A stretch of DNA of 64,000 nucleotides from WYZ-LMO2 sp038731605 (GTDB lineage: Archaea > Halobacteriota > Archaeoglobi > Archaeoglobales > Archaeoglobaceae), in NCBI GenBank assembly GCA_038731605.1, contig JAVYQP010000003.1, positions 171,356 through 235,355 of the forward strand. The letters are read 5' to 3'. A program made the translations under genes and the position numbers. Position 1 is the first letter of the stretch; every line of letters begins with the position of its first letter. The notes beneath the pieces were generated by a model, which saw nothing but the letters and a program-made list of their open reading frames with translations, ran no database searches and was not told where the DNA came from. Of the stretch, positions 1-8,060 are shown piece after piece.

Positions 1-174
1 CCTGCATTCCTTGTGCCTCAAGCAATAGTCGCAGTGCTGGCAGAAGTTTATCTGTTTTCCACGAACCGTGAACATCCTCGTCTCATATCCCTTTTCGCTC
101 ATCATCTCAAGCGCTTTGCCCAAAACGAACTCCGTCGCCTTTTTCCTCGGACTACCACTTATGCCGACGATCAT
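1..174 (-). CDS. Iron-sulfur flavoprotein, N-terminal part (cut by window edge)
   Basis: The 58 codons present begin MIVGISGSPRKK, the FMN-binding start of NADPH-dependent FMN reductase-like flavodoxin folds, and end in a Cys cluster of spacing CX2CX2CX5C (CQHCDYC, then KEC). That compact cluster is the 4Fe-4S signature of the archaeal iron-sulfur flavoprotein (ISF) family. Members are homodimers that pass electrons from ferredoxin to oxygen, peroxide or other acceptors. The start overlaps the stop of the flavodiiron gene by 4 bp (ATGA), so the two are almost surely one minus-strand operon, which fits a shared role in oxygen detoxification. The rest of the gene lies left of the window. The family call is good; the exact substrate is unknown. 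Confidence 0.85.
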   Translation of the reverse strand, partial: MIVGISGSPRKKATEFVLGKALEMMSEKGYETRMFTVRGKQINFCQHCDYCLRHKECR

Positions 175-1328
175 TTCGCAAGCTCAACCCCCAGCTCGTA
201 GGCCTTTTCAAGCTCTTCCTTCGTGGGCTTGAACTTAACCGCAAACTGAGTCGTCTCAAAGCCGAGCTCTTCGAGGATCTTCGCAATTTCCTTCACCGCA
301 ACGCCATTCCAGCCGTAGGATCCGAATGCGAGCGCCTTCTTGTTCTTCGGCTTCAAGCTTCGCAAGTAGCTCAGGAATCCCGCGACCGGCGGGAATATCG
401 AGTTGTGGATCGTCGGTGCACCGATTGCGATGGCTTTCGCATCCAGGATCTCCGCAACGATCTCGGTCCATGAGTCCTTTCTGACGTTGAAGAGTCTGAC
501 CTTCGCAACCTTGCCGGCTCCGTCTGCAATTGCCTTTGCGAGCTTTTCCGTCGAGCCCCACATCGTATCGTAAACTATCACCACTTTGTTCTCCGCCTCG
601 AAGTTAGCCCATTTTGCGTAGCTCTCTATTATCGGCTTCGGATTCTTCCAAGCAACGCCGTGGCTCGGAAGGATCATCCTTATCTCCACGTTCTTCATTT
701 CCTCGAGCTTCTTCTTTATCAGCGGAGCCAAGGGCATGAGTATGTTCGCATAATAAAGCTTCGCCCATCTCAACGCTTCTTCGACTCCGATGTCTTCTGC
801 AAACCTCTCTTCAGTGGCGATGTGCTGTCCAAAGGCGTCGTTCGAGAAAAGGATCTTGTCCTCAACGAGATATGTTGCGATGCTGTCCGGCCAATGCAGC
901 ATCGTCATGTCTATGAACATCAGCGTCTTTTTCCCTATTTTCAACGTGTCCCCGTTCTTAACGACCCTTATCTTCCAATCCTTGCAGTCGAAGTTCTTGC
1001 AGATACCTTCCTTACCTTTCTGGGAGCAGATTATCTCCGCATCCTTCGCAACCCGCATCAAATCCGCAAGTCCGCTCGCATGATCCGGCTCTATGTGGTT
1101 CACGACGACGTAGTCTATTTCCTTCGGATCCACGATTTTTGAGATCTTTTCCAGATGTTCCGCAACGAACTTGTGCTTCACCGCATCGATCAGCACTTTT
1201 TTCTCGTCAACGATTAGATACGAGTTATACGTCAAGCCCCGTGGCGTTTGGAAGTTGTGAAAATCCCGCTCATCCCAGTCCAGAGCTCCGACCCAGAAAA
1301 CGTTCTCGAACATCTCTACGGGCTTCAT
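171..1328 (-). CDS. Flavodiiron protein (FprA-type oxygen/NO reductase)
   Basis: The 385 residues have the two-domain layout of A-type flavoproteins. The N-terminal metallo-beta-lactamase part carries the diiron ligands H78-x-E80-x-D82-H83, H145, D164 and H223. From about residue 250 there is a flavodoxin domain with the FMN loop VYDTMWGSTEKLA. Such enzymes reduce O2 (or NO) to water in the cytoplasm of anaerobes; in methanogens and Archaeoglobus relatives the donor is often F420H2, which cannot be told from sequence here. An A/T-rich TATA element (about 1345-1358) lies some 25 nt upstream of the ATG, suggesting a leaderless message. The next gene is an iron-sulfur flavoprotein, overlapping by 4 bp. 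Confidence 0.93.
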   Translation of the reverse strand: MKPVEMFENVFWVGALDWDERDFHNFQTPRGLTYNSYLIVDEKKVLIDAVKHKFVAEHLEKISKIVDPKEIDYVVVNHIEPDHASGLADLMRVAKDAEIICSQKGKEGICKNFDCKDWKIRVVKNGDTLKIGKKTLMFIDMTMLHWPDSIATYLVEDKILFSNDAFGQHIATEERFAEDIGVEEALRWAKLYYANILMPLAPLIKKKLEEMKNVEIRMILPSHGVAWKNPKPIIESYAKWANFEAENKVVIVYDTMWGSTEKLAKAIADGAGKVAKVRLFNVRKDSWTEIVAEILDAKAIAIGAPTIHNSIFPPVAGFLSYLRSLKPKNKKALAFGSYGWNGVAVKEIAKILEELGFETTQFAVKFKPTKEELEKAYELGVELAK

Positions 1329-1388
1329 GAAAATAGTGTTCCAAATATTTTAAAAAGTTATCGCAGTTTTGATCTTTCAGAACCTATT

Positions 1389-1405
1389 GGTTCCGAATTC
1401 GAACC
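1389..1405. promoter_or_regulatory. Imperfect palindrome between divergent promoters
   Basis: GGTTC, a central GAATTC and GAACC form an inverted repeat with one extra C. It lies upstream of the TATA boxes of both the flavodiiron gene (minus) and the AbrB-like gene (plus), so it could be a regulator site for either. No regulator is assigned; this is pattern only. Confidence 0.25.
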
Positions 1406-1465
1406 TTGGGCGTTTGCATTTTGCTAAGCTTTTGCATAATTTTCTATTGAATTTAAATTTTAAAC

Positions 1466-1480
1466 CGAAAGGTATTTATA
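1466..1480 (+). promoter_or_regulatory. BRE/TATA promoter of the AbrB-phasin genes
   Basis: CGAAA (BRE-like) followed by TATTTATA ends 24 nt before the ATG at 1504. This is the normal archaeal TATA-to-start distance for a leaderless transcript, and no Shine-Dalgarno site precedes that ATG. Confidence 0.55.
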
Positions 1481-1503
1481 GCAATGGCATCTAATGGTAT
1501 TAG

Positions 1504-1791
1504 ATGGTGCCAAATTTCAGTGAACTTCAAAAATTCTGGGAAGATGCACTGCGACTGCAGAGAGAGTTCATGGAAACTCTTTCCTCGATGATGAAGCTTG
1601 TTTCTGGATTCAGCATACTCAACAAAGACATCGCAGTCTTTAGAGCAAAGGTTCAGGCTGGCGGGAGAATTTCGATTCCCGAAGCTGAAAAAATAGCTTT
1701 GGGGATACGTGATGGAGATGTCGTTAAGGTAATAGTTGTTAGAGAGGGAGGTGAAAAGTATGGAGATGAAGGAATTGATGGAAGCGGGTAG
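1504..1791 (+). CDS. Small protein with helical N-terminus and AbrB/SpoVT fold
   Basis: This 95-residue protein has two parts. Residues about 5-45 are predicted helical and amphipathic (FWEDALRLQREFMETLSSM), resembling phasin or PhaE-type helices. Residues about 48-85 look like a swapped-hairpin AbrB/MazE fold (AGGRISIPEAEKIALGI then DGDVVKVIV). Related AbrB-type proteins next to phasin genes act in polyhydroxyalkanoate granule control in haloarchaea. The next gene starts inside this one, in another frame, and is itself phasin-like, which supports that reading. No PHA synthase is in the window. It could equally be a DNA-binding regulator of another membrane or lipid process. Confidence 0.65.
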   Translation: MVPNFSELQKFWEDALRLQREFMETLSSMMKLVSGFSILNKDIAVFRAKVQAGGRISIPEAEKIALGIRDGDVVKVIVVREGGEKYGDEGIDGSG

Positions 1792-2077
1792 GGGATTCTA
1801 CAAGATGGGTTTCGGGATTGCGAGAACGAGTTTGGATCTGCTGAAGGTGGCGATGGACAACTACGTGAGCATGTATGAGTTCTACGTGAAGCAGTTCGTT
1901 CCAAGCGAGAGCTTTGAAAGCATTCGAAAGGCTATCCAGCTCTACGCAGAATCGCAGACAAAGGTTTTCGATAACTTCAAGAAGCTCCTCGATCAGCTGG
2001 AGAAACAGCAGGACGAAATCTACAGCAGAATGCTCGAAATGACACCCAAAATCGAGGGCGAGAAGAAGAAGGCGTAA
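1760..2077 (+). CDS. Phasin-like helical protein
   Basis: This 105-residue, almost wholly helical protein has heptad-like spacing and a charged tail (EGEKKKA). The pattern YKMGFGIARTSLDLLKVAMDNY followed by LDQLEKQQDEI resembles phasins, the amphipathic coats of polyester granules. I chose the ATG at 1760 because a GGGAGGTGA ribosome site sits 5 nt before it; a TTG at 1736 would be the alternative. It overlaps the AbrB-like gene by 32 bp, so the two are translationally linked. Because helical coiled coils attract false matches, the phasin assignment is an inference that leans on the AbrB-fold neighbour. Confidence 0.6.
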   Translation: MEMKELMEAGRGFYKMGFGIARTSLDLLKVAMDNYVSMYEFYVKQFVPSESFESIRKAIQLYAESQTKVFDNFKKLLDQLEKQQDEIYSRMLEMTPKIEGEKKKA

Positions 2078-2089
2078 AAAATCCTAAAC

Positions 2090-3052
2090 ATGCTTTTATT
2101 TTTTTCGAAGCTCGATTTTGTTCAAGTTGAAGTCTCTACACGCTGTCAGCTGAGTTGTCTGATGTGTCCGAAGGGCTTTTTCAAGTGGAGAGCCGGGGAC
2201 ATGGGCTTCGAAGATTTCAAGAAAATTCCCTTTTCTCGATTCCGCTATGCTCACCTACAAGGATGGGGAGAACCCTTGCTGAATCCCGAAATCGGAGAGA
2301 TGATAGATTTTGCAAAGAAGCACTGCAAGGTCAGTCTGACGACGAACGGGCTTCTTTTGTCGGAGTGGAAAGAAGAGATCTCAAAGCTCAATCTGATTGC
2401 GATCTCGATCGCTGGAATCGATGGGCAAAGGGAAGTTAGGAGGGCGAGACTTGAGAAAATCGCTGAAAGCATTGAAGCGATTGCATCGCTAAAAAAGAGA
2501 CCGAAGATCGTTATAGCAACGCTTATGATGAAGAACACGATTTCTGAGCTTCCGAAGCTCGTCGAGTTTGCAAAATCGGTAAAAGCAGATGAAGTGATAG
2601 CGAACAACCTCGACTACATCCCATCGAAGGAGCTCGTGGGCTTAGAGATTTTCTCGGAGAACCCGAGCGAGGAGCATCTGCGGATCATCGAGGTTGCGAA
2701 GAAGAGAGCCGAAGAGCTGAAGATAAACTTCGTCGCAAGACCGATAAAAATGGAAGAAGCTCTGATTTGTGCAGAGAATCCGATAAAGAACTGCTTCATA
2801 ACCGTTGACTGCAAAGTCTCTCCATGCGCTTACCTCCATCTACCAACCCACGACGAGCATATAACGAGGTTCTTCAAAGGGGAAGAGTTAAAAGTCCGGA
2901 AGCTGTATTTCGGCGATGCAGAGGAGTTCCAGAAAGTTTGGAAAAGCAAAGAGTATTCCGAGTTTAGGAAGGTCTACGAGCAAAGGTTGCTCTTTTGTGC
3001 TCCACCCTTGCCAGAAGTTTGCAAGAGTTGCTACAAAGCCTATTCGCTATGA
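2090..3052 (+). CDS. Radical SAM protein with C-terminal Cys cluster
   Basis: The 320-residue protein opens its radical SAM barrel with CQLSCLMC, the CX3CX2C site for the SAM-binding 4Fe-4S cluster, followed by the GWGEPLLNPEI motif. The C-terminal third has further cysteines (C-x6-C-x5-C-x4-C near residues 228-247, and C-x7-C-x2-C near the end), as in SPASM/twitch enzymes that hold auxiliary clusters. It starts 12 nt after the phasin-like gene and ends in an ATGA overlap with the GIY-YIG gene, so it belongs to this plus-strand operon. Substrate unknown; a peptide or cofactor modification is typical of this architecture. Confidence 0.8.
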   Translation: MLLFFSKLDFVQVEVSTRCQLSCLMCPKGFFKWRAGDMGFEDFKKIPFSRFRYAHLQGWGEPLLNPEIGEMIDFAKKHCKVSLTTNGLLLSEWKEEISKLNLIAISIAGIDGQREVRRARLEKIAESIEAIASLKKRPKIVIATLMMKNTISELPKLVEFAKSVKADEVIANNLDYIPSKELVGLEIFSENPSEEHLRIIEVAKKRAEELKINFVARPIKMEEALICAENPIKNCFITVDCKVSPCAYLHLPTHDEHITRFFKGEELKVRKLYFGDAEEFQKVWKSKEYSEFRKVYEQRLLFCAPPLPEVCKSCYKAYSL

Positions 3053-3393
3053 GCTCCTACGTTTTAATCCTCGAGAACTGTGAGGAAAGAATTCTACAAG
3101 TCGGGAAGCTTGGGAGCATAAGGTTCGAGCCCGGATACTATTACTACGTGGGGAGCGCAAAAAGAATACGCAGAGTTGCAAGGCATTTCAAAGCTAAGAC
3201 GAAAAAGTGGCATATAGACTATGTGTCCAGTGTTTTCACGATCATAGGGGCAATTCTGTTCAAGATACCTGAATGCGAGCTTGCATCGAAGATCAAGCTC
3301 GACAGAATTCCAGGATTCGGATGTTCCGACTGCGATTGCGAGTCACATCTCTTCTACTCCAAGAATCTGACGATAGAGAACTTGTTCGCATGA
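3049..3393 (+). CDS. GIY-YIG nuclease family protein (DUF123)
   Basis: The start at 3049 gives a 4-bp ATGA overlap with the preceding radical SAM gene; an upstream in-frame start is less likely. The 114 residues carry the DUF123 signature: YVLILENC near the start, GYYYYVGSAK, RRVARHFK, KWHIDYV, and a Cys cluster CSDCDCESHLFY. This domain occurs alone or fused to endonuclease III in archaea and is thought to act on DNA, but its activity is not established. The last 40 bp overlap the OB-fold gene on the other strand, tail to tail. Confidence 0.85.
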   Translation: MSSYVLILENCEERILQVGKLGSIRFEPGYYYYVGSAKRIRRVARHFKAKTKKWHIDYVSSVFTIIGAILFKIPECELASKIKLDRIPGFGCSDCDCESHLFYSKNLTIENLFA

Positions 3394-3701
3394 ACTTCGA
3401 TGCCCCTTTTCCCCTCCTTTGCGAATCCGTTGTAGATCTCGATCTCTTTTCCGATATCTGCTTGGAAGTAAACCTCCTTGCTCACAAAGACTCTTATGCG
3501 CCCCGTTTCATCTGAAATATATATCTCCCTTGCAGTCTCTGGATCGCCGATTCCGCTTACTCTTCCACGAACGTTCACTCTCCCAGGCTTTATTTCTGCG
3601 ATTTTTGTGAAGCTAAGAACTTCGTAGTTCGCAAGCATCTCCATCGTTTCTTCATCGAGCAGATCACCAAATCGCTCCTTGATCTCTTCCCTCCTATCCA
3701 T
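3354..3701 (-). CDS. OB-fold nucleic-acid binding protein (RPA-like)
   Basis: The 115 residues comprise a helical N-terminus (residues 1-35) and an OB-fold (about 36-110), read from KIAEIKPGRVNVRGRVSGIG, REIYISDETGRIRV and the closing strand IEIYNGFAKEGKRGIEVHA. This resembles single OB modules of archaeal RPA-like single-strand binding proteins. It is the last gene of a run dphB, 25-residue peptide, OB protein, with overlaps throughout. Its 3' end overlaps the convergent GIY-YIG gene by 40 bp. Confidence 0.8.
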   Translation of the reverse strand: MDRREEIKERFGDLLDEETMEMLANYEVLSFTKIAEIKPGRVNVRGRVSGIGDPETAREIYISDETGRIRVFVSKEVYFQADIGKEIEIYNGFAKEGKRGIEVHANKFSIVRFLE

Positions 3702-3771
3702 AGAACCACCAAAGCATCAGCGTTAAAGCAAAACCGAGGAAAAGAAGTATCAGCCCTTTCGCCTCCTTCAT
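3694..3771 (-). CDS. 25-residue single-span membrane peptide
   Basis: This frame encodes MKEAKGLILLFLGFALTLML, two tryptophans and FYG: a short basic start and one hydrophobic helix. Its ATG overlaps the dphB stop by 4 bp (ATGA) and its stop overlaps the OB-fold gene's start by 8 bp (ATGGATAG), so translation can run through all three. Overlap at both ends and the clean hydrophobic profile argue it is a real coding sequence. Function unknown; it may be a small partner or membrane tether for a neighbour. Confidence 0.6.
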   Translation of the reverse strand: MKEAKGLILLFLGFALTLMLWWFYG

Positions 3772-4520
3772 GCTATCCACTCCTTCAGATCCTCGGGAGC
3801 GGAAGCGAAGAAGCGAAGACATTCGTATTCCATGAAGTGGAGCCTTTTCGCAAGGATTACGAGCGTGTGCAAGGGATCGCCGAAGTCGAAGTCCAAGAGA
3901 CCTTTGAGCCTATCGCACTTCACAACAGCGCTTTCGCTTCCAGCCCTCGCAATTCCAACTGCGAAGTGGTTTTCAAATCCACTTTCAAGTTCGAGAATTC
4001 TCTCGATCGCATCACGAATCCGCATCGGCGGATTCAGATCTAAGAACAGCAGGGTGTGCGCATCTATGCTCAAATTCGCCTTAATCACGTCGATAAATGC
4101 TTTCGACTTATGCCAGCTCACAGTTGCGGATTTTCCGAATCTGTAGTTCTGAAGTCCTGTGAGCGAGCAAACTGCGTTTATTATGCTTGCGTTGTTTATG
4201 ACACGGGTCCCGATCCCTTTTTTCTTAGCCTCAAGCAAAATCGCAACATGCGTAGTTGCAATCATCGGATCTCCAGCAACGAGAATTGCGACTTTCTTTC
4301 GCCTTGCCTCCTCTATTAAGCTCCCCGCCCTTTCCTCGAGGTCTTCTCTACTCAACACCTTTATCTCTTTGCCAAGAAACTTTCGAAGATCTTCAAGCGA
4401 AGCGAAGATCTTTGAAGTGTAAAACTCCGCATAGACTACGTCTGCGTCCTTCACCGCTTCGAGCCCACGAATTGTTATGTCCTTCTCGTCCCCAAGCCCC
4501 AAGCCTATGAGCGTGAGCAT
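3768..4520 (-). CDS. dphB: Diphthine synthase
   Basis: The 250 residues match the tetrapyrrole-methylase fold used by DphB: MLTLIGLGLGDEKDITIRGL at the start, YAEFYTS, the glycine-rich VAGDPMIATTH, and NNASIINAV. The enzyme methylates the modified histidine of elongation factor 2 with S-adenosylmethionine, the second step toward diphthamide, in the cytoplasm. Length and motifs are typical. It is followed by overlapping genes for a 25-residue membrane peptide and an OB-fold protein. Confidence 0.95.
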   Translation of the reverse strand: MLTLIGLGLGDEKDITIRGLEAVKDADVVYAEFYTSKIFASLEDLRKFLGKEIKVLSREDLEERAGSLIEEARRKKVAILVAGDPMIATTHVAILLEAKKKGIGTRVINNASIINAVCSLTGLQNYRFGKSATVSWHKSKAFIDVIKANLSIDAHTLLFLDLNPPMRIRDAIERILELESGFENHFAVGIARAGSESAVVKCDRLKGLLDFDFGDPLHTLVILAKRLHFMEYECLRFFASAPEDLKEWIA

Positions 4521-4541
4521 GAAGCGATTGCGACGGACTCG

Positions 4542-4793
4542 TTAACTACTTTTCTCCTCGACCACAAACTTGTCTCCTTCCTTCCTTATCTCCACAAATA
4601 CCTCCCTTCTACCGTCAAAGCCTCGATTCCGAAGTTCTGCAAAGTCCGCATTTTTCATGAACTCGAGCAAGAACTCGAGCTCTTTCTCTTTCTCCGAATC
4701 TTCCTTCTCGAGAAGCTCGGTGACGAGACGCTCGTATCTCCTCTTCACAGCCTTTTCTATGCAGTGCCCAGAGATGTGAAGGACGATCCTCAT
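4542..4793 (-). CDS. Small conserved-looking hypothetical protein
   Basis: An 83-residue, mostly charged protein: a short strand (MRIVLHISGHC), two lysine/glutamate-rich helices (residues 13-50), and a beta-like end (REVFVEIRKEGDKFVVEE). I do not recognise the family. Its ATG overlaps the stop of the fumarase beta gene by 4 bp, so it is cotranscribed with it. dphB follows 21 nt later. The tight spacing supports a real gene. Confidence 0.6.
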   Translation of the reverse strand: MRIVLHISGHCIEKAVKRRYERLVTELLEKEDSEKEKELEFLLEFMKNADFAELRNRGFDGRREVFVEIRKEGDKFVVEEKSS

Positions 4794-5335
4794 CTCTTCA
4801 GCTTATCCATCAGCCTTCTGCGCACGTCTTCGTAGAGGTTTCTCCCCCTCGAATCTATCGCAACTACACAGGGTCCAAAGTTCTCGACTTCAAAAACCCA
4901 AACCGCCTCAGCCATGCCAAGATCTTCCCAGAATGCTCCCTTCACCTTCTTTATCCTACTCGCCGCAAATGCGCCCGCACCACCTGTGAACGCCAAGTAA
5001 ACCGCCTTTCCTTTCATCGCTCTCACAGCCTCGTTGCTGACCCCGCCTTTACCGATCATAACAAAGAACTCGACCTTTTCCATTATCCTCGGTATATACG
5101 GGCTCATCCTGTCGGAAGTCGTCGGACCTGCGGAGATAACTTTGTCTCCTTGGATTATTGGTCCACAGTGATAGACAATCGATCTGTTGAAGCTGAAAGG
5201 TAACTCTAAGCCCTTCTCCATCATTTCAACAGCCCTTGCATGCGCTTTGTCCCTTGCGGTCATTATTTCTCCGTCGACGTAAACGATGTCGCCAACCTTC
5301 AAATCCAAAATCTCCTCCCCAACAGGGGATCTCAC
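4790..5335 (-). CDS. Fumarate hydratase class I, beta (C-terminal) subunit
   Basis: The 181 residues match the C-terminal domain of class I (4Fe-4S) fumarase: DIVYVDGEIMTARDKAH, YHCGPII, AGPTTSDRM, GKGG and the FTGGAGAFAA stretch. With the alpha subunit it converts fumarate and malate. I chose the GTG at 5335 because GGAGGTGA sits 5 nt upstream and the GTG overlaps the alpha stop (GTGA); upstream in-frame codons lie inside the alpha gene. Confidence 0.92.
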   Translation of the reverse strand: MRSPVGEEILDLKVGDIVYVDGEIMTARDKAHARAVEMMEKGLELPFSFNRSIVYHCGPIIQGDKVISAGPTTSDRMSPYIPRIMEKVEFFVMIGKGGVSNEAVRAMKGKAVYLAFTGGAGAFAASRIKKVKGAFWEDLGMAEAVWVFEVENFGPCVVAIDSRGRNLYEDVRRRLMDKLKR

Positions 5336-6147
5336 AAGATCACCTCCGCCCTTCGATTCGCCCAACATTGGATGTTGACCGCAACTGGTAGCGATGCGGT
5401 ATGGCAATGCGCGATCTCGGAGAGCACAGCTAAGGCAGTCGTTTTCCCACCAAGCCCCATCGGTCCGATGCCGAGGTCGTTCACAGCGTTGAGAATTTCG
5501 AGCTCGAACTCGTTCATGCTGTCGAGTCTTCTCAGCAAAGCCTTCTTGGCGAGCTTTGCAGACAAATCAAAGCTTCCACCAATCCCAAGCCCAACGACGA
5601 TTGGCGGACAAGGCAAACCCATCGCATTCGCAACGACATCGACGACAAAGTTCTTTATCTTCTTCGCCTCCATGGGCAAAAGCATTCTCAGCGCTGACAC
5701 GTTTTCGCTTCCCGCCCCCTTAGGGAAGTAAACGATTCTCAATCGATGCCCATCAACGATTTCGCAGTTAACAATCGGAACTCCTACGCCCGTGTTGTCT
5801 CCCGAGTTCACTCTCGTTATCGGATGCACCGCATTTGGGCGAAGGATCTTTGGTGTCATTTCCTTAACCGCAACGCTTATCGCTTTTTTGATGTCGAACT
5901 CGAGCTCGAAATCCTTGCCAATCTCGACGAAAAATATCGGCAACCCCGTATCCTGGCATATCGGAACCCTATTCTTTTTGGCTATCTCGAGATTCTCGAG
6001 GATGATCTCGAGGTTCCTTCTTGCGATCTCGCTTTCTTCGATTTCATAAGCTCTCCTCAAGGCCTTTTCGACGTCTTCTGGAATCTCTGTGTGGGCTTTG
6101 AGTATCAACTGCTTTACAACTTCCACGAGCTTTTCAAACTCCAACAT
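5332..6147 (-). CDS. Fumarate hydratase class I, alpha (N-terminal) subunit
   Basis: The 271-residue protein has the class I fumarase N-terminal pattern: CQDTGLPIFFVEIG, RPNAVHPITRVNSGDNTG, KGAGSENVSALRML, and CPPIVVGLGIGGSFD. The cysteines in CQDTG and CPP, plus one near the C-terminus, bind the catalytic 4Fe-4S cluster. Archaea split this enzyme into alpha and beta chains, encoded here in order with a 4-bp overlap. Its start lies inside the end of the toprim gene. It belongs to the citric-acid-type carbon pathway. Confidence 0.94.
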   Translation of the reverse strand: MLEFEKLVEVVKQLILKAHTEIPEDVEKALRRAYEIEESEIARRNLEIILENLEIAKKNRVPICQDTGLPIFFVEIGKDFELEFDIKKAISVAVKEMTPKILRPNAVHPITRVNSGDNTGVGVPIVNCEIVDGHRLRIVYFPKGAGSENVSALRMLLPMEAKKIKNFVVDVVANAMGLPCPPIVVGLGIGGSFDLSAKLAKKALLRRLDSMNEFELEILNAVNDLGIGPMGLGGKTTALAVLSEIAHCHTASLPVAVNIQCWANRRAEVIL

Positions 6148-6508
6148 ACTCCCTCACGAGATAGGCGTATAGTTCCTCAACTTTCGTGACATCCTTCTTC
6201 ACGTAGCAAAAAATTCTCCTCCTCAACTCGACGTCCACAGTTTTTCCACAGCTAAGAAGGGCTCTCTGCAAACCACGTTCGATTTTCTCACCTCTCTCAT
6301 CGTAGTCCGTTAGTATGACAACCCTTTTTCCCTTCACCTTCTCAGCTGTGCTCAGGAAACCCGAGAAAGTAACGATTTCTCCCTCAACTCCAATTTTTCT
6401 GAGCGCTTCCCGATCCTTGGCTCCTTCGACCACTATCACCCATCCTTCCCTCGCCTTGTCCTTCAAATCCTCGATCGCCCTAAGGAATTCCTTCAGCGCT
6501 TCCTCCAC
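6134..6508 (-). CDS. Small toprim-domain protein
   Basis: The 124 residues are essentially one toprim domain: WVIVVEGAKDREALRKIG with the catalytic Glu, and VVILTDYDERGEKIERGL with the DxD acidic pair. Stand-alone toprim proteins of this size resemble RNase M5 and small primase-like proteins and may cut or ligate nucleic acid through Mg2+; the archaeal role is unknown. The gene overlaps both neighbours: hydantoinase-like upstream by 16 bp and fumarase alpha downstream by 14 bp. Confidence 0.85.
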   Translation of the reverse strand: MEEALKEFLRAIEDLKDKAREGWVIVVEGAKDREALRKIGVEGEIVTFSGFLSTAEKVKGKRVVILTDYDERGEKIERGLQRALLSCGKTVDVELRRRIFCYVKKDVTKVEELYAYLVREYVGV

Positions 6509-7974
6509 TCTCTCACCCCGGGTTCGATCTGAAGTGTTACGTCCGCAATCATTCCACGCTTCATATCGCCTTTAACGATTGTGAACGAGTAGAAGTCGAT
6601 TACCTTCACCTCTCCCACTTCTTCGGCTCCAAGGTTTCTCGCTATTTCCATTATCTTCTTCCTCACGACTTCTATGATCTCCTCGTCCCTTGGTATGCTC
6701 CCAATCCTAAACGGGGATTTCTCAAAAACTCCGTTGTATATCGCAACCCCCTTTTCCGTGTCGAACCTCGCATGGAGTGTGAGGCTAATCTTTGAAACCG
6801 CAGAACCAATTGCTCTAACTCCTTCGCAGAACTTCGGAATCACGTAGCTAACCTTTGCCTTTCTTGCGATCTCAGGAATCACGTAAGGTGCAAGATAGCC
6901 AGTGCCGATTATCTTTTCAGCGTTCATCTCTCTCAGATTTTTAGCGAGCAGAGAAATGAATTGATCGACCGCAAGATCGTAGTCCGTTTTCTCTCCAGCT
7001 TTCCTCGAAGCTTTGAAATCCCCTATCTCACAGCCCATGCAGTTCATCGCATCGGTTAGAGTAAACTCGTTGCCACCAAATGCAATCGGCTTGCTCGTTT
7101 CAGCTTCGAGCCTACCGTTCGCAACTATGGAGCTACCGCCGAAGGGGATCGTAACCATATCGACGCTCCTTATCAGCGTTTGCTTCCCGAGGACTTCGAG
7201 ATTGCTCACGAACTTCGGCTTCCCGTTTTCGACTGGAACGAGATGCGTAGAAAAGCCACCGATGTTCACAACTACGCCTTCCTTAACACCCGTGAGGAAA
7301 ATCGCACCAAAAGCTGACGCCACTGCGCTCGAAGCGTAGAGCTGAGAGGGGTTCTCCACGACTATATCAGGTATCGAGATAGATCCATCGCCAAGGAGGT
7401 AGTAAAACCTCGGAACGAGCTTCTTCAGCTCTTCCGTAAGATCTGAAACGAGCTCCTTTATCTTTGCGTTGATTATCGTTGTGTTTATCCTTGCAGGGTA
7501 ATTCAGACCGCCAACGTGGTAGCTTAACGCAACTTTTTTCTCGCTGAACTTTTCGAGCACGATCTTCTTCACATCTTCTTCAAGGCAAGGATTTCTGACC
7601 GAGAACTTTGAAGCAATTGCGACGTTGCTGAAGTTTCCGCTTTCGAGAGCTCTCCTCACTTCGTTTTCATCGATTTTCTCAACAACGTCTCCACGATGGT
7701 TCACGTAACCCTTCAAAACAACGCCGTAGCGTGAGTAATTCAGCCCCGGTCCGGGGATCAGCAGAACCAAGGTCTTGAGATGCTCGAACTTGGAGAGAAC
7801 ATGGTTTATTGGCAGAGAAGTGCTAACAATGACTCTTTCTTTCTGGAGAAAAGGAGAGATCTCTTTCATCAGCTCGCCCAAGCCAACTTCGGATGGTTTC
7901 TTAAAAACTCTGATCTCGTCTTCTGAAACAATCGCAGCAACGTTGTTCGCTCCGCCAACGTTTATCCCAATCAT
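6493..7974 (-). CDS. Hydantoinase A/oxoprolinase-family protein (ASKHA fold)
   Basis: This 493-residue protein begins MIGINVGGANNVAAIV, the phosphate-1 loop of the HyuA/oxoprolinase branch of the actin-like ATPases, with later VVNIGGFSTHL and IGTGYLAP. Family members hydrolyse cyclic amides or carboxylate ketones using ATP; this archaeal version, without a hyuB gene beside it, has no known substrate. I prefer the ATG at 7974 because a TTTTTTATA box (about 7999-8007) sits at leaderless distance; a TTG at 7983 is possible. It heads a minus-strand series leading to toprim, fumarase and dphB. Confidence 0.82.
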   Translation of the reverse strand: MIGINVGGANNVAAIVSEDEIRVFKKPSEVGLGELMKEISPFLQKERVIVSTSLPINHVLSKFEHLKTLVLLIPGPGLNYSRYGVVLKGYVNHRGDVVEKIDENEVRRALESGNFSNVAIASKFSVRNPCLEEDVKKIVLEKFSEKKVALSYHVGGLNYPARINTTIINAKIKELVSDLTEELKKLVPRFYYLLGDGSISIPDIVVENPSQLYASSAVASAFGAIFLTGVKEGVVVNIGGFSTHLVPVENGKPKFVSNLEVLGKQTLIRSVDMVTIPFGGSSIVANGRLEAETSKPIAFGGNEFTLTDAMNCMGCEIGDFKASRKAGEKTDYDLAVDQFISLLAKNLREMNAEKIIGTGYLAPYVIPEIARKAKVSYVIPKFCEGVRAIGSAVSKISLTLHARFDTEKGVAIYNGVFEKSPFRIGSIPRDEEIIEVVRKKIMEIARNLGAEEVGEVKVIDFYSFTIVKGDMKRGMIADVTLQIEPGVREWRKR

Positions 7975-8060
7975 TAATACCAATGCTCAAAGGGGTATAA
8001 AAAATCTTTGAAATTTGCGAAGATTGGCAAAATCTATAAACAATTGAGATAATCAATGCT

